64,000 nucleotides of DNA from Nocardia terpenica (GCF_013186535.1 NZ_JABMCZ010000001.1:1860001-1924000), one strand, 5' to 3'. Counted from the first letter of the stretch, positions 1 to 9,148 are shown. Program-made: numbers and translations. Notes: generated from the sequence alone by a model not told the origin.

Positions 1-889
1 CGGCGCGAGCGGGCGCGAGGTCGACGAGATCGGGCTGACGCCACGGGTTCTGGAGGTGTTCCGGGCCGCCGACGGCCGCCCGGTCCCGGCGGCGGTCGGC
101 GATCGCCTGGTGGTGGTCACCGCGCGCACGGTCAGCCGCGACGGGCGGGCGCTGGGCGCGGTGCTGAGCGTGCGCGACCGCACCGACGTCGAATCGCTGA
201 CCCGCCAGCTCGACGCCGTGCGCTCGATGAGCACCGTATTGCGCGCGCAGCGGCACGAATTCGCGAATCGGCTGCACCTGCTGAGCGGGCTGCTGCACAC
301 CGGCCGCCCCGGGGAGGCGGCGCAGTACATCGACGAACTGCTCGGCTCCGGCCCGCTCGGTGCGGCGCTGCCCGGCATGGACGCCATTCGCGACCCGTAT
401 CTGCAGGCGTTTCTGGCCGCGAAGGCCGCGCACGCCCGCGAGAGCGGCGTCGAGCTGCGCCTCGGCCCCAACACCTGGGTGGACGCGAATCTCGCTGCGC
501 CCGTGGACGTCACGACGGTGCTGGGGAATCTGCTCGACAACGGCATCGAGGCGGCGCGCGCGGGCGCGCCACCCAAGCGCGTGGAAGTGGAACTGGTGCA
601 AGAGGATTCGACGCTGCACATCACCGTCGCCGACAGCGGTGACGGGGTCGCGGCGGAACTGGTGGATTCGGTGTTCGCCGAAGGCGTGTCGACCCGCCCG
701 GACAACGGCGTGCCGGGCGGGCGCGGGGTCGGCCTCGCACTGACCCGGCAGGTGGCGCGGGCGCTGGGCGGCGATGCGGTGCTGGCGCACCCGGGTGACG
801 GCGAGTCCGTGCTGCGGGGAGCCGAATTCATCGCCCGGCTGCCCGGGGTGCTGGTGGAGGGAGAAACGGTATGGACGCACCCGATCTGA
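1..889 (+). CDS. Sensor histidine kinase, CitA/DcuS type (5' partial)
   Basis: This is the C-terminal part of a membrane sensor kinase; the reading frame is open from base 2, so the sensor and membrane part lies outside the window. Visible in order are the end of a PAS-like domain, an H-box QRHEFANRLH (His at about visible residue 85), an N-box LLDNGIEAARAG, a G1 motif DSGDG, and a G2 motif GGRGVGLALTRQVARALGG. The motif spelling is that of the SpoOB/CitA/DcuS family, whose members sense small carboxylates. The stop codon overlaps the next gene, a response regulator, by 19 bp, so the pair is one translationally coupled operon. The ligand cannot be told from this fragment. Confidence 0.9.
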   Translation, partial: GASGREVDEIGLTPRVLEVFRAADGRPVPAAVGDRLVVVTARTVSRDGRALGAVLSVRDRTDVESLTRQLDAVRSMSTVLRAQRHEFANRLHLLSGLLHTGRPGEAAQYIDELLGSGPLGAALPGMDAIRDPYLQAFLAAKAAHARESGVELRLGPNTWVDANLAAPVDVTTVLGNLLDNGIEAARAGAPPKRVEVELVQEDSTLHITVADSGDGVAAELVDSVFAEGVSTRPDNGVPGGRGVGLALTRQVARALGGDAVLAHPGDGESVLRGAEFIARLPGVLVEGETVWTHPI

Positions 890-1554
890 GCGTGCTGGTG
901 GTCGACGATGATTTCCGGGTGGCCAATCTGCACGCCGGAATCGTCTCGGCGCTACCGGGTTTCGCGGTCGGCGCCACGGTGAACACGCTGGCCGCGGCGC
1001 GCACCGCGATCACCGGCTCCGCCTTCGACCTGGCGCTGGTGGATGTGTACCTGCCCGACGGCTCCGGCATCGACCTGGTACGGGAGATCTCGTTCGACGC
1101 CATGATGCTCACCGCCGCGACCGAGGCCGACACCGTGCGCTCGGCGCTGTCCGCGGGCGCGCTCGGCTACCTGGTGAAACCCTTCGATCACGCCGCCCTG
1201 GCGGCCCGGCTCGCCGGATACGCCCGCTACCGCCGCATCCTGTCCGTCCCGGTGGTGACGGCCCGCGATGTGGACACCGCCGTCGAGGCGCTGCGCCCGG
1301 TCGGGCCCGCCACCGTCTCCGCGGCCACCGCGTCTCCGACGAAAGACCTTGTCCTGCAAGCGGTCCGGGACTCGCCGAGCTCGCTGTCGGCCGCCGAGGT
1401 CTCCGCCGTCACCGGCGTCTCCCGCGCCACCGCCCAGCGCTACCTGGCCAATCTCGTCGCCGCCGGGTCGCTGCGCATGCAGCTGCGCTACGGGAGTACC
1501 GGGCGGCCGGAGCAGGAGTATTCGGCCGCGCGGTCGGAAGGCAGGCAGCGGTGA
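871..1554 (+). CDS. Response regulator, CitB/DcuR family
   Basis: This is the partner of the preceding kinase. An N-terminal receiver domain (about residues 6-120) shows the acidic pocket VVDDDF, the phospho-accepting Asp58 in LALVDVYLPDG, and the conserved Lys103 in LVKPFD. The C-terminal part (about 165-215) is a helix-turn-helix with the sequence AEVSAVTGVSRATAQRYL, typical of the CitB/DcuR regulators. These usually activate transport or metabolism of citrate or C4-dicarboxylates. The length of 227 residues is normal. No transporter lies next to it downstream, so its target may be upstream of the window. Confidence 0.9.
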   Translation: MDAPDLSVLVVDDDFRVANLHAGIVSALPGFAVGATVNTLAAARTAITGSAFDLALVDVYLPDGSGIDLVREISFDAMMLTAATEADTVRSALSAGALGYLVKPFDHAALAARLAGYARYRRILSVPVVTARDVDTAVEALRPVGPATVSAATASPTKDLVLQAVRDSPSSLSAAEVSAVTGVSRATAQRYLANLVAAGSLRMQLRYGSTGRPEQEYSAARSEGRQR

Positions 1555-1558
1555 CGGC

Positions 1559-2176
1559 TCAGGGGGCGACCGCGACGCCCAGCGTCATGGCGGCCATGAA
1601 TTTGGGGCCGCCCGCTTCGTAGAACCGGTCGGCCTCGCGGATCTCGAATCCGGCGCGCTCGATCAGGCCGCGGATATCGCGGTCGAGGTGGCAGCCGCCG
1701 AAGAGGGTCCGCTGGACCGGGGTGAGCCGATGCTGCCAGCCCTGCACGCCCGGGTCGGGGGCGAGGCCGTGCTCGACGAAGTGAAAGGTGCCGCCGGGCA
1801 CCAGCACTCGGCGCACCTCGCGCAGGGCGGTGTCGACATCGGGAATCGTGCACAGCGTCCACGTCGACAGCGCACTCTCGAAACTATTGTCCGCAAACGG
1901 CAGCGACCGCCCGTCCAACCCCGCCCGCAACACCGGAACCGTCGCCCGCGCCAGCCGCCCGGCAGCCAACTCCCACCCCGCATCGGCCGGTTCCACCGCA
2001 CTCACCGACGCCACCCCCGCCGGATAGAACGGCACATTCAGCCCCGACCCGAACCCAACCTCCACCACCCGCCCCCGCAACCCCGCACACACCCGCTCCC
2101 GCAACCCATCATGCGCCCGCCTCCCACAAACGAAGTCGATGAACCGCGGCAACACCCGCTCGCCATAAAACCCCAT
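1559..2176 (-). CDS. Class I SAM-dependent methyltransferase
   Basis: A 205-residue protein of the UbiE/Methyltransf_11 type. The SAM-binding glycine loop is VVEVGFGSGLN near the N-terminus, followed by the acidic VEPADAG and by LPFADNSFESALSTWTL, a typical post-motif segment. I chose the ATG at 2176, giving MGFYGERVLPRF. A longer reading frame exists but would translate the intergenic hairpin element at 2253-2280. It converges tail to tail with the response regulator, only 4 bp apart. The substrate cannot be inferred. Similar short methyltransferases are annotated as phosphatidylethanolamine methyltransferase-like, without proof here. Confidence 0.8.
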   Translation of the reverse strand: MGFYGERVLPRFIDFVCGRRAHDGLRERVCAGLRGRVVEVGFGSGLNVPFYPAGVASVSAVEPADAGWELAAGRLARATVPVLRAGLDGRSLPFADNSFESALSTWTLCTIPDVDTALREVRRVLVPGGTFHFVEHGLAPDPGVQGWQHRLTPVQRTLFGGCHLDRDIRGLIERAGFEIREADRFYEAGGPKFMAAMTLGVAVAP

Positions 2177-2252
2177 GCCCTCACTGTGCCACCCACCCGC
2201 CCAGCTCGCAGTGCGTCCATCTCCCGCCCACCCACCCCGTGGGCTCCCTCCT

Positions 2253-2280
2253 GCTCCCGGCATGCTTTTGGCCGGGATCT
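2253..2280. repeat. Dispersed hairpin element, copy 1
   Basis: Stem TCCCGGC/GCCGGGA closes the loop ATGCTTTTG. It lies between the divergent methyltransferase gene and treZ. The same element recurs at least eight more times in the window. Confidence 0.85.
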
Positions 2281-2319
2281 CCCAGCACCCCCGCGACCAC
2301 ACCATGCAATGCTGGCCGA

Positions 2320-4038
2320 ATGCGGTTCGACGTATGGGCACCGAAGGCCGAGCGTGTCCGAATCGAGGTGGACGACGCGATCCACCCGATGGAGCCAGGC
2401 GCGGATGGCTGGTGGCGGGCGGATATCGCCGCGGCACCGGGGGCCCGGTACGGGTATCTGCTGGGCGACGATCCGCTGGTGCTGCCCGATCCCCGGTCGG
2501 CGCGGCAGCCGGAGGGGGTGCACGGGCGGTCGGCGGTGCACGTGCTCGACCCGGGCGGCTGGACCGATGCGGGGTGGAGGGGGCGGCAACTGGCCGGGTC
2601 GGTGTTCTACGAGCTGCACATCGGGACGTTCACCCCGGAGGGCACCCTCGACGCCGCGATCGGCAAGCTGGACCACCTGGTCGACCTCGGCGTCACCACG
2701 GTGGAGCTGATGCCGGTCAACGCCTTCAACGGCATTCGGAACTGGGGCTACGACGGCGTGCTCTGGTACGCCGTGCACGAGCCCTACGGCGGGCCGGACG
2801 GCCTGCAACGTTTCGTGAACGCCTGCCACGCAAAGGGATTGGCGGTAGCGCTCGATGTCGTCTACAACCATCTCGGCCCGTCCGGAAACTACCTGCCCCG
2901 CTTCGGCCCGTACCTGACCGACGACCGCAACACCTGGGGACGCGGCCTCAATCTCGACGGCCCGGGCTCGGATGTGGTGCGCCGCTTCATTATCGACAAT
3001 GCGCTGCGCTGGTTCCGCGACTTCCACATCGACGCCCTGCGCCTGGACGCCGTGCACGCCTTCTCCGATCACCGCGCGGTGCACCTGCTCGAGGAGCTCG
3101 CCGCCGAAACCGAGGCCCTCTCGGCACATCTGGGCCGCCCCCTCACCCTCGTCGCCGAGAGCGACCTCAACGACCCGCGCCTGATCACCCCGCGCGCGGC
3201 GGGCGGCTACGGCCTGCACGGCCAGTGGACCGACGACGTCCATCACGCCGTGCACACCGCGGTCTCCGGCGAACGCCACGGCTACTACGCCGATTTCGCC
3301 GCGCCGGGCTGCCTGCCGGACACCCTGCGCCACGGATTCTTCCATGCCGGAACATATTCCAGCTTCCGCGGCCGAATCCACGGCCGTCCCTTGGACATTC
3401 GCACCACCCCGGCGAGCTCCCTGCTGGCCTACACCTGCAATCACGACCAGATCGGCAACCGCGCCCGCGGCGACCGCCCGAGCAGCTACCTCACCCCGGG
3501 CCAGCTCGCGGTGCGGGCGGCCCTGGTCCTCCTGTCGCCCTACACGCCGATGCTGTTCATGGGCGAGGAATGGGGCGCCCGAACCCCGTTCCAGTTCTTC
3601 ACCTCCCACCCCGAACCCGACCTGGCCGCCGCCGTCGCCACCGGCCGCATCGCCGAATTCGCCGACCACGGCTGGCCCACCACCGACATTCCCGACCCCC
3701 AGGACCCGGCCACCTTCGAACGCTCGAAACTCGACTGGTCCGAACCCGCCGACCCCGACCGCACCCGAATCCTGGACTGCTACCGCGCCCTGCTCACCCT
3801 GCGCCGCACCCACCCCGCACTCACCGACCCCCGCCTGGACCACCTCACCATCGACCACGACGACCAATCCGACTGGATAACCCTGCACCGCACCGACATC
3901 CACATCCTGTGCAACCTGTCCCCCACCCCCACCACCATCCCCACCACCGGCACCCCCCTCCTGACCTGGGCCCCCATCACCCAAACCCCCACCCACACAA
4001 CCCTTCCGGCCCATTCCTTCGCCGTCCTCCGATCCTGA
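2320..4038 (+). CDS. treZ: Malto-oligosyltrehalose trehalohydrolase
   Basis: TreZ releases trehalose from the end of maltooligosyl-trehalose made by TreY. The protein is a GH13 enzyme of 572 residues. It has an N-terminal beta-sandwich (MRFDVWAPKAERVRIEV), then a catalytic barrel with VYNHLGPSGNYL, the nucleophile region DALRLDAVHAF (Asp at about 243), the acid/base region VAESDLND (Glu at about 279), and YTCNHDQIGNRA. The ATG at 2320 is chosen because the upstream in-frame sequence is translated hairpin element. In M. tuberculosis treX-treY-treZ are contiguous. Here glgX-treY lies some 22 kb away on the opposite strand, so treZ is expressed alone. Confidence 0.95.
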   Translation: MRFDVWAPKAERVRIEVDDAIHPMEPGADGWWRADIAAAPGARYGYLLGDDPLVLPDPRSARQPEGVHGRSAVHVLDPGGWTDAGWRGRQLAGSVFYELHIGTFTPEGTLDAAIGKLDHLVDLGVTTVELMPVNAFNGIRNWGYDGVLWYAVHEPYGGPDGLQRFVNACHAKGLAVALDVVYNHLGPSGNYLPRFGPYLTDDRNTWGRGLNLDGPGSDVVRRFIIDNALRWFRDFHIDALRLDAVHAFSDHRAVHLLEELAAETEALSAHLGRPLTLVAESDLNDPRLITPRAAGGYGLHGQWTDDVHHAVHTAVSGERHGYYADFAAPGCLPDTLRHGFFHAGTYSSFRGRIHGRPLDIRTTPASSLLAYTCNHDQIGNRARGDRPSSYLTPGQLAVRAALVLLSPYTPMLFMGEEWGARTPFQFFTSHPEPDLAAAVATGRIAEFADHGWPTTDIPDPQDPATFERSKLDWSEPADPDRTRILDCYRALLTLRRTHPALTDPRLDHLTIDHDDQSDWITLHRTDIHILCNLSPTPTTIPTTGTPLLTWAPITQTPTHTTLPAHSFAVLRS

Positions 4039-4081
4039 AACCCCTTGCCGACCATTGCCCCGGAAGCCCCAGCATGCGGGT

Positions 4082-4336
4082 ATGACTTCCGAATTGGTTC
4101 GGCACTATTCCACCGCCGCAGAGAGGGCACCCGACGGCGGCACCGGGGTGCACGCCGAGCGGCTCGCCGCCGACAGGCACCCCGGTGCACGTCGTCGACC
4201 TGGCCCCCGGCCACATCGAGGCGACCCACTGGCACACCGCCGACGAACTGCGCACCGAGCTCGAGACGGCCGGATTCGAACGGGACCCACATGTCACAAC
4301 ACCAGCACCCACCTGCTGGCGTTCGCGCATATCTAG
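4082..4336 (+). pseudogene. Remnant of a SAM-dependent methyltransferase
   Basis: Pieces of a familiar actinobacterial methyltransferase can be read across two frames. MTSELVRHYSTAAERA and GGTGVHAERLAAD (the SAM-binding glycine loop) are in frame 2. HVVDLAPGH and HWHTADELRTELETAGF follow in frame 3 after a +1 shift near 4183. The ending HLLAFAH plus stop is back in frame 2. Intact relatives are about 260 residues; only some 85 codons remain, so internal segments have been deleted as well. The gene cannot make a working enzyme. Recognition of the family rests on recall of the consensus, not on an alignment. Confidence 0.6.
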
Positions 4337-4337
4337 C

Positions 4338-5165
4338 CTATGGTTTGCGGCCGATGCCTCCCACTATGCAGTGCCGGACCGCGGACAGGGGGGTCAGGCG
4401 GGGGCCGTCGGGCCACCAGTCGTCGCAGAGCACCAGGCCCGGGTCGACCATGTCGAGAGTGCCGAACATGGACTGGATTTCGGTGCGGGTGCGGAAGCGG
4501 CCGCTGCCCATCGGGCTGTGGACGAACTTGTCCTCCATCTTGCGTGCCAGGTCGCTGTACTCCTCGGTTTCCGGGTCGAAGAAGTGCGCGATCACCACGT
4601 ACGAACCGGACGGTAACGTGTCGATGTAGGTCTGCATCAGGGCGGGGGCGTCGTCGCCGAGGTAGTGGTGCAGGGTGCCGTTCTGGAACAGGGCGATGGG
4701 GCGGGTGAAGTCCAGTTCGTCTCGCACCACGGGGTTCGACATGACCTCGAAGGGGCGGAAGATGTCGGCCTCCACCACGCTGGTGTCGGGGTTGTCCTCC
4801 AGCAGTGCCCGCGCGTGCGCGAGGACCATCGGATCCTTGTCGACGTAGATCACCCGGGCCTGCCGCTTGATGCGCTGCACCACCTGATGGGTGTTCTCGG
4901 CCGTCGGTAGCCCGGAACCCAGGTCCAGATACTGGTCGATCCCGGCCTGCGTGGCCAGGAAGCGGCACGCCCGGATCAGGAAATCCCGGTTGGCCCAGGC
5001 CAAGTCGTTCACCTGGGGGGCCACCGTCCGGACCTGCGCCAGCACCTCGCGGTCGACCTCGAAATTGTCCGTGCCGTTCAGCGCCGCGTCGTAGACGCGG
5101 GCGATGCTGGCGCGACTGGTATCCACTCCCGCCGGAACAACACTCGGATAAACGGACTGCGACAT
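4338..5165 (-). CDS. SAM-dependent methyltransferase, DUF574 (Methyltransf_19) family
   Basis: A 275-residue protein with the family opening SRASIARVYDAALNGTDNF, the SAM loop QYLDLGSGLPTAENTH, the acidic IYVDKDPMVLAHARALL, and PIALFQNGTLHHYLGDD. The family is present in many copies in Nocardia, Streptomyces and relatives. Its substrate is unknown. The ATG at 5165 follows a GGAG 6 bases upstream. Its upstream neighbour on the same strand is an XRE/DUF5753 regulator. The two families are very often neighbours in actinobacteria, so a functional pair is likely. Confidence 0.88.
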   Translation of the reverse strand: MSQSVYPSVVPAGVDTSRASIARVYDAALNGTDNFEVDREVLAQVRTVAPQVNDLAWANRDFLIRACRFLATQAGIDQYLDLGSGLPTAENTHQVVQRIKRQARVIYVDKDPMVLAHARALLEDNPDTSVVEADIFRPFEVMSNPVVRDELDFTRPIALFQNGTLHHYLGDDAPALMQTYIDTLPSGSYVVIAHFFDPETEEYSDLARKMEDKFVHSPMGSGRFRTRTEIQSMFGTLDMVDPGLVLCDDWWPDGPRLTPLSAVRHCIVGGIGRKP

Positions 5166-5219
5166 GGATGTCTCCTTCTGTCGGTCTCCGATGCTCGGGT
5201 CGCGACGCGCCCGAAGCGG

Positions 5220-6107
5220 TTACAGCTGCTCGGCGGCGGAGGTCAGCAGAGCGCGCGACTTCGCGGGCGGTTCGGCCTGCACGGCAATCCGATCCATGAC
5301 CGACCGGTAGAACTCGATATCGGGCCGACCGTCCAGGTAGACCGCGCTGTTGAGCTGCTCCAGATAGACGATGTCGGTCAGTTCTCGTTCGGCGAAGCGC
5401 AGCATAGTGAACGAGCTACCCGTCGCCGCGTGGCCGCCGGCGCTGTAGGGCAGCACCTGGATCGTCACGTTCGAGTGCTTCGACATATCCACCAGGTGCA
5501 TGAGCTGCTCGCGCAGGACGGTCGTGCCGCCGATGGGCCGGTACAGCACGGCCTCGTCGAGCACCGCCCACAGCGTCGGACCGTGCCGCACGTTCAGGAT
5601 CTCCTGGCGTTTCCGGCGCAGCTCGACACGCCGGGCCGCCTCGAAGTTGTCGTGGCCGAGCGCCACGACCGCGCGGGCGTAGTCCTCGGTCTGCAGCAGG
5701 CCCGGAACCAGGTGCGCCTCGAAGGTTCGGATGGATTGCGCGACGCCCTCGAGACCGAGATAGGTCTCGAACCACGACGGCAGCAGGTCACGATAGCGGT
5801 GCCACCAGCCGGGCTGATTGGCCTTGTCTACCAGATCCAGGAACGCCGTGCGCTGCTCCGGGTCGGTGACGCCGTAGAGGGTGAGCAGGTCGTCGATGTC
5901 GCGTTCCTTGAACCCGGTGCGCCCGAGCTCGAGTCGGCTGATCTTGGCATGCGAGCCGCGGATGTGGTCGCCCGCCGCTTCACGGGTGATGCCACATTCT
6001 TCGCGTAGGGCGCGCAGCCGACCACCGATCGCGATTCGTAGCGCCGTCCGCCCGAGTTCCGCGACATGCGAATCGGCAACGCCGATCCGCGCCTGCTCTC
6101 CGATCAT
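5220..6107 (-). CDS. XRE-family regulator with DUF5753 domain
   Basis: A 295-residue protein. The N-terminal helix-turn-helix (about residues 28-85) contains LRALREECGITREAAGDHI and KISRLELGRTGF. The rest is a DUF5753 domain: YLGLEGVAQSIRTFE, VPGLLQTEDYARAV, then EAVLYRPIGG and LREQLMHLVDM. DUF5753 proteins include BldB-partner and Streptomyces developmental regulators, but most are uncharacterised. The ATG at 6107 is preceded by GGAG at a spacing of 9, which favours it over an in-frame ATG at 6164. It lies 54 bp upstream of the DUF574 methyltransferase gene and is probably co-transcribed with it. Confidence 0.88.
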   Translation of the reverse strand: MIGEQARIGVADSHVAELGRTALRIAIGGRLRALREECGITREAAGDHIRGSHAKISRLELGRTGFKERDIDDLLTLYGVTDPEQRTAFLDLVDKANQPGWWHRYRDLLPSWFETYLGLEGVAQSIRTFEAHLVPGLLQTEDYARAVVALGHDNFEAARRVELRRKRQEILNVRHGPTLWAVLDEAVLYRPIGGTTVLREQLMHLVDMSKHSNVTIQVLPYSAGGHAATGSSFTMLRFAERELTDIVYLEQLNSAVYLDGRPDIEFYRSVMDRIAVQAEPPAKSRALLTSAAEQL

Positions 6108-6306
6108 GAGGGCCCACTCCGATGCTCGATGCCAACCGCTGTGAGCTACAGCGGCACCCGCCACCGCTGAGACTCACACCACATCGAAGCTAATGGTATC
6201 GCTCGATGAGCCAGATCATTGCACTCCCCGCGAAAGTGGCGAACCAGTCGGTTGTACCGGACATGTCGGACATGGTTTCGGAGGGGTGAAACGCCTGGTC
6301 GCCTCG

Positions 6307-7908
6307 TTATCTGGCGAGGATTGTGGTGAGTGTGTCGTGAAGTGTTCGGGTGGGGTCCTCGGGTGTGCCGGGGGTGCGCCAGGCGATGATGCCGTCGGGG
6401 CGGACGAGGGTGGCGCCGGTGGTGGTGAGGCCGTAGCGGGTGAGGAATTCGGTGCGGGCGGGTGGGGTGTCGATGGTGTGGGTGGTGAGGGGGAGGCCCA
6501 GGCGGGCGGTGGCGGTGGCGGCCGCGGTGGCCCACGGGTGGTTGTCGGGGCCGGTGAGCAGGACGAAGTCGCGGCCGAAAAGGTCGATGGTGGACAGTTT
6601 TTCGTCGTTGTGGTGCAGCCAGATGTGGGGTGCGCGGAATCCGGGGCGGCCGGTGGGGTGGTAGGGGTCCTCGCTGTCGGCGGGGTCGGTGTCGTCGATA
6701 CGGACGGCGGTGGAGCGGTAGCGGAAGCCGAGGGTGAGCTCGAGCGCGCGGTGCCGGTCGGAGGTCTGGCCGCTGTCGGCGGTGGTGTCGGGGCCGCGGG
6801 CGGCGAGTAGTCGTAGGACTTCGGCGACGACGCGGTCGGCGATCGGGCGGCGTTCGGTGTCGTAGGTGTCGAGCAGGGCGGGTCCGGCGGTGGTGTCGAG
6901 GACGGCGGCGAGTTTCCAGGCCAGGTCGTAGGCGTCGCCGATGGCGGTGTTGCCGCCGAAACCGCCGCTGGGTGGGGTGACCTTCGCGGCGTCACCGGCC
7001 AGCAGCACCCGCCCGACCCGGAACCGGTCGGCGACCGCGGCGGCCATCTCCCACGGCCGCACGGCCCGGATTCGTGGGTGCAGGCCGGGGGAGTCGGTGA
7101 TCGAGCGGATCAGGTCGCGGCAGCGGTCGGTGGTGAACGCCGCCGGCGATTCGGTGGCCGGGTCGTAGTCCACGGTCAGCAGGTGCCGGTCGCGGGTGTG
7201 GTCGACGGTGACGAACACGCCCGCGGTGTGGGCGGTGTGTAGTACGTGCAGCGTCGGCTGCGTCGGGTCGACCAGATCGGCGAGGTCGGCGTCGAAGATG
7301 ATGCTGATGTTGTGGCCCAGACTCCCCGGCCCGTGCCGGTCCACCCCCAGCGCCTCACGCACACCGCTGCGGTTGCCGTCGGCGGCGACCAGATAATCGG
7401 CGCGTACCCGCCTGACTCGCCCGTCGTGGTCGCGGAGGACGGCGGTGACGCCGTCGTCGTCCTGGTCGACCGAGACCAGTTCGGTGTCGAAACGCAGTGT
7501 GGCGCCGAGTGTCTCGGCGTGACGGCGCAGCAGCGGCTCCAGCTCGTGCTGCCCGGCGGTACCCAGCCCGGCCGGGGACAACACACCACGATCACCGGTA
7601 TCGGGATCGGAGACCTCCTCCCGAAACGCCGGGCCCCGCAGACTCCCCGCGACCCGGACCCGGAACTTCGCCGCGTCCGGCCCCACCGTCGGCACCTCAC
7701 CCGCGACCCCACCGAACCCCAGCAACTCCATCGTCCGCTGATTCTGACCCACCGCCCGCGGAAACACCGACGTCCCCGAATGCCGCTCCACCAGCAACAC
7801 CCCTACCCCCCGCCGCGCCAGAAACACCGCACTGGCCAAACCCGCCAACCCAGCGCCCACGATCAACACCGGCACACGTTCGGTCTCCACTGCCACCCCC
7901 GTCGACAA
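6307..7908 (-). CDS. FAD-dependent aromatic-ring monooxygenase (PHBH type)
   Basis: A 533-residue class A flavoprotein hydroxylase. It shows the Rossmann motif VLIVGAGLAGLASAVFLARRG at residues 14-34, the DG motif region YLVAADGNRSGVREALG, and the FAD-ribose GD motif RVLLAGDAAKVTPPSGGFG. A C-terminal thioredoxin-like domain ends near LVRPDGIIAWR. Such enzymes hydroxylate phenols, polyketides or antibiotics such as rifampicin, using NAD(P)H and oxygen. The gene stands alone, so the substrate is open. Resistance by antibiotic hydroxylation is possible but unsupported. Confidence 0.9.
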   Translation of the reverse strand: MSTGVAVETERVPVLIVGAGLAGLASAVFLARRGVGVLLVERHSGTSVFPRAVGQNQRTMELLGFGGVAGEVPTVGPDAAKFRVRVAGSLRGPAFREEVSDPDTGDRGVLSPAGLGTAGQHELEPLLRRHAETLGATLRFDTELVSVDQDDDGVTAVLRDHDGRVRRVRADYLVAADGNRSGVREALGVDRHGPGSLGHNISIIFDADLADLVDPTQPTLHVLHTAHTAGVFVTVDHTRDRHLLTVDYDPATESPAAFTTDRCRDLIRSITDSPGLHPRIRAVRPWEMAAAVADRFRVGRVLLAGDAAKVTPPSGGFGGNTAIGDAYDLAWKLAAVLDTTAGPALLDTYDTERRPIADRVVAEVLRLLAARGPDTTADSGQTSDRHRALELTLGFRYRSTAVRIDDTDPADSEDPYHPTGRPGFRAPHIWLHHNDEKLSTIDLFGRDFVLLTGPDNHPWATAAATATARLGLPLTTHTIDTPPARTEFLTRYGLTTTGATLVRPDGIIAWRTPGTPEDPTRTLHDTLTTILAR

Positions 7909-7960
7909 GCCACCCGTTTTCCGGCAGCCTAGTTGCGGAAATATGTGCCTGCCAAGGGAA

Positions 7961-9070
7961 TTAGTTACCGACCGTGGGGCTCGTGCGTCGATCGGTGGCG
8001 ATGGTGTGGGCGAACGACCTTACCGTGCAGGCTGTTTCGGTAGTCAGGCCCAGTCCGCTCAGATCGGCTTCGGCGAGCACCTCCGGAGCCGGGAACAGAT
8101 GGCTCAGGCCGAAATGGTGCAGCCCGGGGATCGGCGTGCCCGCGCGGGCGACGATGCGGCCGATGACGGCCCGCGCGTGCGAGGTGTGTCGGGCGATGAG
8201 CGCGCAGACCGCGGTTTCGTAGTCGTCCCAGGCGCCGGGCGTTCGAAGGTCTTGTCCGGGTTGCGGATCGAAGATGCGCCCGGCTCGCCGGACCTGATGG
8301 ATGAGCCCCCGCAGATCGGGCAGATGGGCCCGTAGCAGCAGGCGACCATCGCCGCCGGGCGAGATCTCCAGCACCCCGGGATGGTTGTCGACGGCGATGG
8401 TGCGGCGATACGTAGCGCCGGAGACGGACTCGACGCCCGGGATCGCCCGCTCCGCCACCTGCTCGAGCATGGCCGAATAGTCCGGCGGCGGCGCATCTCC
8501 CAATCGCAACACCACGCCGCCGTCCGCGACCAGACGGTCCCCGGACCGTCGCCGCGCCCGCAATGCGGTCGGTGTGGCGCGGAAGATCTCCCGGAACGCC
8601 CGATTGAGTTGCCGCACACTGCCGTATCCGGAGGCGAAGGCCACGTCCAGGATCGTCATATCGGTGTCGTCGAGCAGCCTGCGCGCGAAATGGGCGCGGC
8701 AGGAGCGGGCCAGCTGATCGGGGGTGATGCCGAGGGTGTCCGCGAACAGCCTGCGCAGGTGCCGGGAGGAAATCCCCAGCCGCGCGGCGAGTTCGGACTC
8801 GCCGCGAGCGTCGAGCGCGCCGTCGACGACGAGTCGGACCGCGCGGCAGACGAGTTCGGACCCGGGCGGGCCGACCGGTTCCTCGCGATAGGGACGGCAC
8901 CGCAGGCAGGCTCGGTAGCCCTTCGCCTCGGCCGCCGCCGCCGTGGTGAACATGCGGATGTTCTCCGGCTTGGGACGTCCCGCGCATCCGGGCCGACAGT
9001 AGATGCCCGTCGTCACGACCGCTTGGAAACCGCTCATATCTTCATGATCGTCGCGACCCCGCCGGAGCAT
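7961..9070 (-). CDS. Truncated AlkA/AdaA-like DNA alkylation repair protein
   Basis: The N-terminal part matches actinobacterial AlkA. It has an Ada-type zinc domain (GIYCRPGC and RACLRCRP supply four Cys), an AraC-type helix-turn-helix (SSRHLRRLFADTLGITPDQL, then FASGYGSVRQLNRAF), and the AlkA N-terminal fold. The following HhH-GPD glycosylase domain is incomplete. It begins with PGAWDDYETAV and THLFP-like SHLFPAPEVLAEADLSGLGL but stops at residue 369, whereas relatives are about 490. The helix-hairpin-helix and catalytic Asp are missing, and about 25 residues also appear deleted before PGAWD. It may still act as a methyl-sensing regulator or may be decaying. An alternative start is the ATG 11 codons further in. 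Confidence 0.75.
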   Translation of the reverse strand: MLRRGRDDHEDMSGFQAVVTTGIYCRPGCAGRPKPENIRMFTTAAAAEAKGYRACLRCRPYREEPVGPPGSELVCRAVRLVVDGALDARGESELAARLGISSRHLRRLFADTLGITPDQLARSCRAHFARRLLDDTDMTILDVAFASGYGSVRQLNRAFREIFRATPTALRARRRSGDRLVADGGVVLRLGDAPPPDYSAMLEQVAERAIPGVESVSGATYRRTIAVDNHPGVLEISPGGDGRLLLRAHLPDLRGLIHQVRRAGRIFDPQPGQDLRTPGAWDDYETAVCALIARHTSHARAVIGRIVARAGTPIPGLHHFGLSHLFPAPEVLAEADLSGLGLTTETACTVRSFAHTIATDRRTSPTVGN

Positions 9071-9148
9071 CGGACGGATCCGGACAAACCCGCGGCCGGT
9101 CCGAATACGACCAGACCCGGCGTATCCGCGATCGGCACAGTCGACCGC

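Noticed and set aside
4338..6107. DUF574 and XRE/DUF5753 genes as a toxin-antitoxin or restriction system
   Set aside because: No nuclease, toxin fold or DNA-methylase target domain is visible. The pair is better left as an unexplained couple.
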